Assembly: GCF_000426865.1 (NCBI RefSeq)
Contig: NZ_AUGE01000002.1
Span: forward strand, 372,001-436,000
Length of the DNA stretch: 64,000 bases
Origin: Citrifermentans bremense R1
Lineage (GTDB): Bacteria > Desulfobacterota > Desulfuromonadia > Geobacterales > Geobacteraceae
Direction of reading: 5' to 3'
In this document: piece after piece, positions 44,065-52,050 of the stretch
Layout of the letters: every line of letters starts with the position of its first letter
How positions within the stretch are numbered: the first letter of the stretch is position 1
Position numbers and translations under genes: made by a program
The notes under the pieces: model-generated
What the model was told of the DNA's origin: nothing
The model's database searches: none
What the model saw: only the letters and a program-made list of their open reading frames with translations

Positions 44065-45438
44065 TTAAGGTGTAATTTCAAGAATTTCCACCCGTAAGAC
44101 CGCGTCAATCCGGGGTGTCACCCGGCCCCGCTCCGCAAGTCTCACCCCCGGGACCCAGGCAATTTCCCCCTCGCTCAGCAAAAGCGGTATGCGTCTGCGC
44201 AACTTGGGCGGCACCTTCTCATTTATGAAAAGGTCCTTGATTTTCTGCGCTCCGCTCATGCCCAGCGGCGTGAAACGGTCGCCGGGCCGGAAGCCGCGCA
44301 AAAGCCAAGGGAAAGGGACGGCTTCGGGCGAGAGAAAGGCGCTCCAGCGCGACCCGGTGTCGAGGCTATCCGGACGCGGCAGGCGCTCTACCAGCAGCAC
44401 CCCTCCGCCGGGAAGCGGGTAGCGCCCCTCCCCCGCAACCACCTGCTCCCATAGGGGTGGTGCCTGATGGGCGGCGTGGCCGAGGGAAAGTGAGCCGTAG
44501 CAGCGCGAAACCCGGCATGCTCCCGGGAGCGTTGCCTCTGCGTTGGGGCGGGTGGACGCGGCAAGGAGGTCGATAGCCTCCAGGTGCGCAAGGCCGATCC
44601 GCATCAGGTCGCCGCGCAGCTCCGTGAGCGCGCGCCGGTAAAGGCGCAGGCGAAGGGCGCGCGGTTCCTTCATGAGCGGCTCGACCTGGAAGCGGACCTG
44701 CCCTCCCTCGTTTACGGCGAACCTTTGGTAGGCGGCTTGAGTGAGCCCTTCCAGCAGTTCCTCGTCCCCGGCGAGTATCTCCGCGGTGGCGGCCAGACGC
44801 TGCGAGACCTTGGGGTTGTAGCGCCTCAATAACGGGATCAGCTCGTGACGGATGCTGTTCCTGAGGATGGCGGTGTCGGCGTTGGTCGAGTCAGTCCGGA
44901 AGGTTAGCCCCCGCTGTTTCAAGTACTGCTCCAGCTTTGCGCGGGAAACCTGCAACAGCGGGCGTTTCAGCTTATCGCCGGCCGTACCGGCCATGGCGGA
45001 GAGGCCTGTCCCGCCGGAACCGCGCAACAGGCGGATCAGCACGGTCTCGGCTTGGTCGTCTTGGTGGTGCGCCAGCGCAATGCTGGAGGCTCCGAACTGC
45101 GCGGCAGTCCGCTCCAAAAAGGCGTAGCGCGCACGGCGACCGGCGTCCTCCAGGGAGAGCCGCTCGCGGCGCGCCAGATCTGCGACGTCGCAGCTTTGGG
45201 AAACGAAGGGAAGGTGATAGTTGTCGGCGAGGGAGGCGACAAAGGCCTGGTCGGCGTCCGATTCGGCGCCCCTCAGGCAGTGGTTCAGGTGGGCGACCAC
45301 CAGGTGCAGTCCGCATTCCAGCCGCGTCATGATGTCCAGGAGGGCCACGGAATCGCACCCCCCAGACACCGCCACGACAACGGCCTCGCCCGGGCGAAAG
45401 AGGTTCTGGTTACTTACTTTGGTAACTAAGGTCTTCAA
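44065..45438 (-). CDS. tilS: tRNA(Ile)-lysidine synthetase TilS
   Basis: Modifies C34 of tRNA-Ile2 to lysidine so that it reads AUA. The 457 residues include the PP-loop VAVSGGCDSVALLD near 20-33, HLNHCLRGAESDADQ, ALAHHQDDQAETVLIRLLRGSG near 125, and the C-terminal TilS domain (FTPLGMSGAQKIKDLFINEKVP). It starts with TTG preceded by AGGAG. Its presence means the TiaS-like proteins elsewhere in this window are not needed for the AUA codon. Confidence 0.95.
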   Translation of the reverse strand: MKTLVTKVSNQNLFRPGEAVVVAVSGGCDSVALLDIMTRLECGLHLVVAHLNHCLRGAESDADQAFVASLADNYHLPFVSQSCDVADLARRERLSLEDAGRRARYAFLERTAAQFGASSIALAHHQDDQAETVLIRLLRGSGGTGLSAMAGTAGDKLKRPLLQVSRAKLEQYLKQRGLTFRTDSTNADTAILRNSIRHELIPLLRRYNPKVSQRLAATAEILAGDEELLEGLTQAAYQRFAVNEGGQVRFQVEPLMKEPRALRLRLYRRALTELRGDLMRIGLAHLEAIDLLAASTRPNAEATLPGACRVSRCYGSLSLGHAAHQAPPLWEQVVAGEGRYPLPGGGVLLVERLPRPDSLDTGSRWSAFLSPEAVPFPWLLRGFRPGDRFTPLGMSGAQKIKDLFINEKVPPKLRRRIPLLLSEGEIAWVPGVRLAERGRVTPRIDAVLRVEILEITP

Positions 45439-45693
45439 TAGACTCCTAAAGGTTCACCCCGAAAAGGCGGAACACAGAGGTCGCGGAGGTCACAGAGGTT
45501 TTTTTGCGGGAAAGTCAAAGTCTATGGATTTTGCTTTTCCTCTGTGCCCCTCCGTGGTTAAAGCTTTTGCTTCTGTCTTTAGGTCTAAGCTTTTCCCCAA
45601 GAAGATTTTGTTTTTCCCCTGTTTCTGTTTTCCCTCTGTGTCCTCTGTGTCCTTCTGTGGTGAAAGGTTTTTGCCTCTGGTTTTATCTCTGCT
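45439..45693. repeat. Intergenic block of 'cacagagg/cctctgtg' repeats
   Basis: About 250 bases with copies in both orientations (aacacagaggtcgcgga; cctctgtgcccctccgtgg; ccctctgtgtcctctgtg). Similar copies occur near 59797-59883, 60699-60735 and 62699-62760. A dispersed non-coding repeat family typical of Geobacter genomes; the block can fold into long imperfect hairpins. Confidence 0.7.
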
Positions 45694-46206
45694 TTAGTCC
45701 TTGAGCGTGCACTCCTTCTCCCAGTCGAAATAGCCGTCGCCAGTGATGTCCCAAAAGGATTCGATGCGCTGCGCGTAGTAATCGAGCTGCGAGCACTCAG
45801 CTTCGATCGCCTGGAGAAATTTGAGGGAGATGAGTTGGTGGCCGTACAGAAACCGGTAGAACTCGCGGATGCCGGCGAGGTATCCATCGATCTCGGTGGC
45901 GAGCGGTTCCATGGTATTGACGATGTACCAGTTGCCGGCGAACTGGCGCACGATGCCGGGGCGCTCGTCAAAGAGGCTGCGCCCCTTGATGGAAACGACG
46001 AAATCCCTGACGAAGTAATCGGCGGCGCCGGCAAGTGCGGTGGCGTCTTCGGGAGAAAGCCCGGCCATCTGACTCTCGGCGTAGAACCGGTGCAGCAGGT
46101 CGCTGCAAAGCTTGTCCACCCTGACCTCGTCTTCCAGGGTGGTCGGGACGTAATCCTTCTTGTCTACCTTCAGCACATCGAATGCCTCTTCGCAAAGCTC
46201 TGCCAT
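45694..46206 (-). CDS. Conserved hypothetical protein (170 aa)
   Basis: A soluble, largely helical, acidic protein without recognised motifs; DVLKVDKKDYVPTTLEDEVRVDKLC and ECSQLDYYAQRIESFWDITGDGYFDWEKEC are its most distinctive parts. ATG 46206 has AGGAG five bases before it; an earlier in-frame ATG lacks one. It is flanked on both sides by repeat-rich non-coding DNA. Function unknown. Confidence 0.7.
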   Translation of the reverse strand: MAELCEEAFDVLKVDKKDYVPTTLEDEVRVDKLCSDLLHRFYAESQMAGLSPEDATALAGAADYFVRDFVVSIKGRSLFDERPGIVRQFAGNWYIVNTMEPLATEIDGYLAGIREFYRFLYGHQLISLKFLQAIEAECSQLDYYAQRIESFWDITGDGYFDWEKECTLKD

Positions 46207-46288
46207 GGTGCTCCTCTTATCCTGAAATCTGTTCAACGTTCAAGGTTCGGTACGTTTTTCCTCTTGGAGCCACAACACCTTGCGGCTT

Positions 46289-46430
46289 CTGTGGCCGTCG
46301 ATACGAAGGCCCCAATGCAGATGACAACGTCGAACGTTGAACATCGAACCGGTGTTGTAGCCGTCGAGACGCGTGAGCCAAAAGCAGATGGCAACGTCGA
46401 ACGTTGAACGTCGAACGTTGAACCGGTTTT
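46289..46430. repeat. Imperfect direct repeats with GTCGAACGTTGAAC motifs
   Basis: Two imperfect ~70-base units (from about 46289 and 46355), each running from 'gccgtcga' to 'gaaccggt' and containing one or more 'aacgtcgaacgttgaac' palindromic motifs. Related text also occurs at 46229-46241. Lies between the hypothetical gene and the ABC permease gene. Confidence 0.65.
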
Positions 46431-47273
46431 CTACCTCTGCCTTCTCGGGTCCAGCGCGTCGCGGATCCCCTCCCCCACCAGGTTGTAGGAGAGGACCGTG
46501 ACCAGGATGGCCACCCCCGGGAACAGGGAAAGCCACCAGGCGAACTCGATGTAGTCCTTGCCGGAGGTGAGGATGTTGCCCCAACTGGGGGTCGGCGGCT
46601 GCACCCCGATGCCGAGAAAGGAGAGCGCGGACTCGGTGAGGATGGCACCGGCCACCCCAAGCGTCGCGGAAACCAGCACCGGGGAGAGGGCGTTGGGGAG
46701 GATGTGCCGGAAGATGATGCGTCTATCCGACGCCCCCAGCACCCTCGCCGCGGAGATGAAGTCGCGGCTCTTCAGGGAAAGAACCTCGGCCCGCACCAGG
46801 CGCGCCACCCCCATCCAGCCGGTAAGCCCGATGATGACCATGATGTACCAGATGGACGGCTCCAGCATGGCGATCACCGCCAGGATCAGGAAGAAGGTGG
46901 GGAAGCAGAGCATGATGTCCACTATCCGCATCAGCACCGAATCGACCCAGCCGCCGTAGAATCCCGCGAAGAGCCCCACCACGGTCCCTACCGCCACGGC
47001 GATGCCGACCGCCACGAAACCGACCTTGAGCGAGACGCGCGCGCCGAAGATCACCCTGGTGAGGACGTCGCGCCCCAATTCGTCGGTGCCGAACCAGTGC
47101 TCGGCGGAGGGGGGGAGCAGCACGTGCCAGGCGTCGATGGCGTCGGGATCGTACGGTGTTATGAAGGAGGCGGCGAAGGAAAGAAGGAACAATAGCGCGA
47201 TCACCCAAAGGCCAGCCAGGGCGAAGCGGTTGGCGCTGAAGCGTTCCCAGAACTCGCGAAGTGGTCCGTTCAT
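46431..47273 (-). CDS. Oligopeptide-type ABC transporter permease (OppC/DppC-like)
   Basis: A 280-residue inner-membrane permease with an N-terminal OppC_N segment (FSANRFALAGLWVIALLFLLS) and the BPD domain with EAA loop AARVLGASDRRIIFRHILPNALSPV near 185. About six membrane helices. It pairs with the OppB-like permease whose stop is three bases upstream. No ABC ATPase genes follow, so they must be encoded elsewhere. Confidence 0.93.
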   Translation of the reverse strand: MNGPLREFWERFSANRFALAGLWVIALLFLLSFAASFITPYDPDAIDAWHVLLPPSAEHWFGTDELGRDVLTRVIFGARVSLKVGFVAVGIAVAVGTVVGLFAGFYGGWVDSVLMRIVDIMLCFPTFFLILAVIAMLEPSIWYIMVIIGLTGWMGVARLVRAEVLSLKSRDFISAARVLGASDRRIIFRHILPNALSPVLVSATLGVAGAILTESALSFLGIGVQPPTPSWGNILTSGKDYIEFAWWLSLFPGVAILVTVLSYNLVGEGIRDALDPRRQR

Positions 47274-47276
47274 GGG

Positions 47277-48257
47277 CTAGCCCCTCCCGTGCCGGATGCG
47301 CGGATCCGCAACGGCATAGCAGAGGTCGGCCAAAAGGTTGCCGACGAGCGTGAGCCCGGCGCCAATCACGAGGATCCCCATGACCAGCGGGTAGTCGCGC
47401 GCCATTACCCCCTGGTAGAAGAGCTGCCCCATCCCCGGGATGGAGAAGATGGTCTCGAAGATGACGCTGCCGCCGATCAGGGCGGGAAGCGAGAAGCCGA
47501 GGAGCGTGATCACGGGAAGCAGCGCGTTTTTCAGGGCGTGCCGGTAGATCACCACCCGCTCCCTCACCCCCTTGGCCCGGGCGGTGGTGATGTAATCCTG
47601 CGAGAGCACTTCGAGCATGGTGGAGCGCATGTAGCGGGAAAGGCCGGCGAGGCTTCCGAAGGTGGCGATGGAGATGGGAAGCAGAAGGTGCTTCGCCAGG
47701 TCCCAAAAACGGGCCAGCGTGGGAAGCGCGTCGCTCCCCAGCGAATGGATCCCCGAGATGGGGAGCCAGTTCAGCTTCACGCCGAAGAAGTACATGCAGA
47801 GCAGCGCAAGCCAGAAGGTCGGAACGGCGAACCCGGCAAAGACGAAGACCGAGATGGCGCGGTCGAGAAGCGTGTCCCGGTGCACCGCCGCGAGGATACC
47901 GATGGGGAGGGCGAGCCCGAACTCCAGGATCAGCGCGATCACGTTCAGCGAGATGGTAATGGGGATCCGTTCCTTGATCTTGTCCAGCACCGGGCGGTTG
48001 TCCGGCGCGAACGAGCGTCCGAAGTCCAGGTGCGCCAGGTTGGAAAGCCACATGCCGTACTGCACGTGGAGCGGCTTGTCGAGGCCGTAGAACTCGCGCA
48101 GCCTCGCCCTAGCCTGTGCCGAGACCTTCGGGCTCATCGCCGTCTGCATCTCGACCGGTTCCCCCGGCGCCAGATGAATCACCGTAAAGGTGATCAGCGT
48201 GATCCCGAGCAGCAGCGGGAAGAGCATGAGTAAGCGTTTTATCAGGTAGTTAGCCAT
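47277..48257 (-). CDS. Oligopeptide-type ABC transporter permease (OppB/DppB-like)
   Basis: A 326-residue permease starting [24 protein letters not shown], with [24 protein letters not shown] of the family and the EAA loop [23 protein letters not shown] near 225. About six membrane helices. It lies between the solute-binding protein gene and the OppC-like gene; the 260 bases in front of it hold simple repeats. Confidence 0.93.
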   Translation of the reverse strand: MANYLIKRLLMLFPLLLGITLITFTVIHLAPGEPVEMQTAMSPKVSAQARARLREFYGLDKPLHVQYGMWLSNLAHLDFGRSFAPDNRPVLDKIKERIPITISLNVIALILEFGLALPIGILAAVHRDTLLDRAISVFVFAGFAVPTFWLALLCMYFFGVKLNWLPISGIHSLGSDALPTLARFWDLAKHLLLPISIATFGSLAGLSRYMRSTMLEVLSQDYITTARAKGVRERVVIYRHALKNALLPVITLLGFSLPALIGGSVIFETIFSIPGMGQLFYQGVMARDYPLVMGILVIGAGLTLVGNLLADLCYAVADPRIRHGRG

Positions 48258-48266
48258 TGAGAACCA

Positions 48267-48303
48267 GATTAAGATTAAGATAAAGATAAAGATAAAGATA
48301 AAG
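48267..48303. repeat. Hexanucleotide microsatellite (aagata)n
   Basis: About six tandem 'aagatt/aagata' units just before the OppB-like start codon. Such tracts are slippage-prone, but this one is outside the coding sequence (about 10 bases upstream of the ATG), where length changes could alter the spacing of expression signals. Confidence 0.75.
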
Positions 48304-48443
48304 GAGAAGCTTTTTAAAACTTCAACCTATTCGTCGATACAGATCATTCAGGATCCCCACTATCTTTCCAGAGCGGGAAGTGCGCCATAAACAGATGAGT
48401 GGCGATAGATAGTTGTTGAGTTTTTCGTTGTCAATTATCAATT

Positions 48444-48515
48444 GTCAATCGTCAATTGGTTGCCGTCGTCAATCGTCAATTGGTTCTCGTCGTCAATCGT
48501 CAATTGGTTCTCGTT
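48444..48515. repeat. Three tandem 24-base repeats
   Basis: Units at 48444-48467, 48468-48491 and 48492-48515 (gtcaatcgtcaattggttctcgt-type), ending two bases before the stop codon of the solute-binding protein gene. Flanking 'gtcaattatcaattgtc' is related. Confidence 0.9.
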
Positions 48516-48517
48516 GT

Positions 48518-50119
48518 TCACTGCTCCACATACCACTTGATCAAGTTGTAGCTGATCCCCGCAGGTGCAGGCTCGATCCCCTTGATCCTGGAAGTGACCA
48601 CCGGCAGCGCGTCCGGGACGTACAGGAAGGTGTAAGGCTGGTCCTGTGCCAGTATCTCCTGGATCCGGTAGTAGCTCTCGCGCCGTTTGGCCATATCGAA
48701 GGTGCCGCGCCCCTCCACGATCAGCCGGTCCAACTCCGGGTTCTTGTAGCCGATGAAGTTCAGCTCCTTGGGGCCGGTCTTGGACGAGTGCCAGACGTCG
48801 TAGAGGTCGGGGTCCTGGGAGATGGTCCAACCGAGCAGCACCGCCTCGAACCTACCCTTGTCGATGAAGTTGGTGAGGAAGGAGGCCCATTCCATGACGC
48901 GGATCTTCACGTCGATGCCGACCCGCTTCAGGCGCCGCTGTATGATCTGGGCGCATTTGAGCCTCTGGTCGTTCCCCTGGTTGGTCATGATGGTGAAGCT
49001 CAACGGCTTGCCGTCTTTGACCAGGATGCCGTCACTCCCCATGACGTACCCCGCTTCCTTCAAGAGAGCCGCGGCGCGGGCCGGGTCGTAGCCGGGGTCC
49101 GCCTCGATCCTCGGTTTCCAGGCCCAGGTCCCCGGCTTGTAGGGGCCATGCGCTATCTGCCCCATCCCGAGCAGGACGCCCTGGATGATCTCTTCCTTGT
49201 TGATGGCGCAGGTGAGCGCGCGGCGCACCCTCACGTCCTGGAACATGGGAAGCCGCAGGTTGTACCCCAGGTAGGTGTACGCGGAGGCCGGGTAGCGGTA
49301 CTTGTTGAAGCGGGAAAGGAACTCGCGGCTTCCGGTCTGGCGCTGATACTGCACCGGGGAAAGCCCCATCATGTCGATGCCGCCGGCCTTCAGCTCCATG
49401 TACATGGTGGAGTTGTCCGGGATGATGCGATAGACGTAGGGCGAGAGGTGCGGCGCCCCCTCGTAGTAATGCGGGTTCGCCTCCAGGATCAACCTCTGTC
49501 CCGGCACCCACTCCTTGAAGATGTAGGGGCCGGTACCGACCGGCTTCCTGGAGAGCGGGCTCTTGGTGATGTCCTTCCCTTCCAGCAGGTGCGCCGGCAG
49601 CACCGGCATCCCCCACGACGCCAAGGCCGGCGCGAAGGGCTTGGCGTAACGCACCTTGAAGGTGTAAGTATCCACCGCCTCGGCGGTCTGCACCTGCTTG
49701 AAGTCCTCCGCATATGCGGTCGGCGTCTTGGGGTCGATGGTGACCTTATAGGTATAGAGGACGTCGCGGGAGGTGAAGTCGTGGCCGTCATGCCACTTGA
49801 CGCCGCGGCGCAGGTGGAAGGTGATGCCGAGGCCGTCGGGAGAAACCTCCCACGACTGGGCCAGGTCCCCCTCCAGCTTCAGGTTCTTGTCGTAGCGCAC
49901 CAGCCCGTTGTACACCAGGCCAGCCACATCGCTGGAGGCGGAGTCGGCGGAGAGTATCGGTATCAGGTTCGAGGGCTCGCCGATGCTGCCGGTAACAAAG
50001 GAGCTGCCGCGGGAAGCACCCCCACCCTGCGCGCGCGCCTTGTCCTCAGGCGCACCCTTGGCGCAACCGGCAAAGACAATGAGGGCGAGAAGGAGGGGGA
50101 AACAGCGGGAAAAGGTCAT
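48518..50119 (-). CDS. Peptide/oligopeptide ABC transporter solute-binding lipoprotein
   Basis: A 533-residue SBP_bac_5 family protein with lipobox FAGC (Cys near 18). The family pattern is IGEPSNLIPILSADSASSDVAGLVYNGL near 45, WEVSPDGLGITFHLRRGVKWHDG near 90, and GTGPYIFKEWVPGQRLILEANPHYY. It precedes the two permease genes in one minus-strand run, and its ATG overlaps the TPR-lipoprotein stop (ATGA). Confidence 0.93.
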   Translation of the reverse strand: MTFSRCFPLLLALIVFAGCAKGAPEDKARAQGGGASRGSSFVTGSIGEPSNLIPILSADSASSDVAGLVYNGLVRYDKNLKLEGDLAQSWEVSPDGLGITFHLRRGVKWHDGHDFTSRDVLYTYKVTIDPKTPTAYAEDFKQVQTAEAVDTYTFKVRYAKPFAPALASWGMPVLPAHLLEGKDITKSPLSRKPVGTGPYIFKEWVPGQRLILEANPHYYEGAPHLSPYVYRIIPDNSTMYMELKAGGIDMMGLSPVQYQRQTGSREFLSRFNKYRYPASAYTYLGYNLRLPMFQDVRVRRALTCAINKEEIIQGVLLGMGQIAHGPYKPGTWAWKPRIEADPGYDPARAAALLKEAGYVMGSDGILVKDGKPLSFTIMTNQGNDQRLKCAQIIQRRLKRVGIDVKIRVMEWASFLTNFIDKGRFEAVLLGWTISQDPDLYDVWHSSKTGPKELNFIGYKNPELDRLIVEGRGTFDMAKRRESYYRIQEILAQDQPYTFLYVPDALPVVTSRIKGIEPAPAGISYNLIKWYVEQ

Positions 50120-51834
50120 TTTTCCCCGCTCTCCTGGCGGCAGTGCCGGATCTTCTCGGCTAGCTCGGCGTTCTGCTCGGGCTCCAGCTTCTGCAGCTTC
50201 CGGTACAGCGGGAGCGCCTTCTTGTAGGCGCGGGCGGCGCAGTAAGCGTCGGCGAGATGTCCGAGCACCGTGGCGTCCTCGTCGGAGAGCTCCGCTGCCC
50301 GCTCCAGCTGGGCGACCGCCTCGTTGTACCGCTTGAGCTTGAAGTAGGTCCAGCCGAGGCTGTCCATGATGAAGCCGTCGTCCGGCTTCAGCTCGACCGC
50401 CTTCTTCAGGTAGGAAAGCGCCTCCTCGAGGTTCACCCCCATCTCCGCATAGGTGTACCCCAGGTAGTTGAGCGCGTTGGCGTCGTCCGGGGTCGCGGCG
50501 ATGACCCGCTTCATCATGGCGACCGACTGCTCTTTCTGCCCGAGTTTGTCGTACAGGATGCCGAGGCGGAACAATACGCGTGGGTCGTTCTGGAGCTTGT
50601 CGTCCATGGAGTTCAGCGTATCGACCCCTTCCCGGTAGCGCTCCATCGACTCGTAGAGGCCGGCCAGATGCAGGTACGGCTCGATCCGCGAAGGCTGATC
50701 CTTGATCTCTTCCTTCAAAAGGGCGATCCCTTTCTCCGGAGTTCCCTTTTCCTTGTACAGGTAGGCCAGGTGGCCGACGGCGTCGGGATAGTAGGGAGAC
50801 TCCTTGGGGACCTTCAGGAATTCGGCGATGGCCAGGTCGGCAGACTCCTTCTCTTCATAGGCGGTAGCGAGGTAAAAACGGACCTGCTGGGCGGCCGGCT
50901 CTACGTCGAGGATCTCCTGGAAGGTCTTCACCGCTTCGTCGTAGCGCTCCAGCTCCAGGAACAAAAGCCCGATCTTGCGGGAGTTCTCGAGCGTCTTCCC
51001 CCCCTTTTCCTGCAACAGGGCGAGCGCCTCGCTAAGCCGCTTCTGCTGGATGTAGAGCTGCGCCAGGTGCTGCACGACGTTGGCGTTGGCAGGGTTGATA
51101 TCGAGAAGCCCCTTGTAGCTATCGATGGCGTCGGGGATGAGCCCCTGGGTCTCCTGCGAGATCCCCATCTCGATCAGCGCCTGCTCGAAGTCCGGCTTCA
51201 AGTCGAGGGCCTTCTTGTAGTAGCCGAGCGCCTCGCGCGGCAGACGCATCTGCTCGTAGGTCTTGGCAAGGTAGTAGTAGCCGAGCGCCGAATCGGGCGA
51301 AGCCTTGACCAACGCCTTCAGGGTGTCGACCGCCTGCTCGTACTCGAAACTCTTCAGGTAGTAGATGGCGACGTGGAGGTAGACCTCTTCTTTCGTCGGG
51401 TCGAGCTCCATCACCTTCTTGTAATAGGGGATGGCCTCCTTCTCGCGCTGCATGGTCATCAGGATGTTCCCTGAAAGAAGCTGGGCCTGCAGGAAAGCGG
51501 GGTCGATCTTGATGGCGGCCTGGCTTTCGGCCAGCGCCTCTTCCGGTTTATTCTGCTGCAAGAGGATCTGGGCCGCCGCCGTGTGCAGATAGGCCGCCGC
51601 CGGGTCGGATTCCATCGCCTGGCGCAAAAGCACGAGCGCCGCATCCTGGTCCCCCTCGGTGGCGCGCAGGCGCGCCAAGGCGAAGAGGTACATGGTGCGT
51701 CCCTCTCCGGGACCGGCCGACGGGGCCGCAACAGCCTCGAGTCCGGCCGAAGGGACCGTGCCGACGGCGTGCTCGCTGGCGCAGGCATTAATTAACAAAG
51801 TGAGGGAAAGGAGCGCTAGACACTTCTTGGTCAT
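50116..51834 (-). CDS. TPR-repeat lipoprotein
   Basis: A 572-residue lipoprotein (lipobox INAC, Cys near 17) consisting of roughly a dozen TPR units, for example PAFLQAQLLSGNILMTMQREKEAIPYYKKVMELDP and PANANVVQHLAQLYIQQKRLSEALALL. Probably outer-membrane anchored, acting as a protein-interaction scaffold. ATG 51834 gives an intact lipoprotein signal; the frame continues 11 codons upstream. Translationally coupled to the peptide-binding protein, so it may be functionally linked to that importer. Confidence 0.85.
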   Translation of the reverse strand: MTKKCLALLSLTLLINACASEHAVGTVPSAGLEAVAAPSAGPGEGRTMYLFALARLRATEGDQDAALVLLRQAMESDPAAAYLHTAAAQILLQQNKPEEALAESQAAIKIDPAFLQAQLLSGNILMTMQREKEAIPYYKKVMELDPTKEEVYLHVAIYYLKSFEYEQAVDTLKALVKASPDSALGYYYLAKTYEQMRLPREALGYYKKALDLKPDFEQALIEMGISQETQGLIPDAIDSYKGLLDINPANANVVQHLAQLYIQQKRLSEALALLQEKGGKTLENSRKIGLLFLELERYDEAVKTFQEILDVEPAAQQVRFYLATAYEEKESADLAIAEFLKVPKESPYYPDAVGHLAYLYKEKGTPEKGIALLKEEIKDQPSRIEPYLHLAGLYESMERYREGVDTLNSMDDKLQNDPRVLFRLGILYDKLGQKEQSVAMMKRVIAATPDDANALNYLGYTYAEMGVNLEEALSYLKKAVELKPDDGFIMDSLGWTYFKLKRYNEAVAQLERAAELSDEDATVLGHLADAYCAARAYKKALPLYRKLQKLEPEQNAELAEKIRHCRQESGEK

Positions 51835-51892
51835 GAGGTACCTGTGATCGGTAGATTTCCGCGGCAAAAATCGAAAAAACGCGGCACCCCAG

Positions 51893-51909
51893 TGGGATAC
51901 AGTATCCCA
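51893..51909. promoter_or_regulatory. Perfect 17-base palindrome TGGGATAC-A-GTATCCCA
   Basis: Located in the 216-base divergent region between the TPR gene and the kinase fusion. Its symmetry and position suggest a dimeric regulator site, but no regulator is encoded nearby. Confidence 0.5.
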
Positions 51910-52050
51910 GGGATGGCGCGGCTAATTACACGAAAAGCTAACATAAATAGGTAAAAGCGTCAAACAACAATTGCTGTATTTTATGCTATTGCGCCTGAAA
52001 TGCTCTATGATAGTATTCTGTAGTCAAATCATCGGTTTAACGGCAAAAGC

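Noticed and set aside
48444-48515. Possible CRISPR array
   Set aside because: The 24-base units are directly contiguous with no spacers, and no cas genes are nearby.
48413-50227. 604-codon plus-strand frame beginning with a repeated QSSIG peptide
   Set aside because: The repeat is the 24-base DNA repeat translated; the rest is antisense to the solute-binding lipoprotein.
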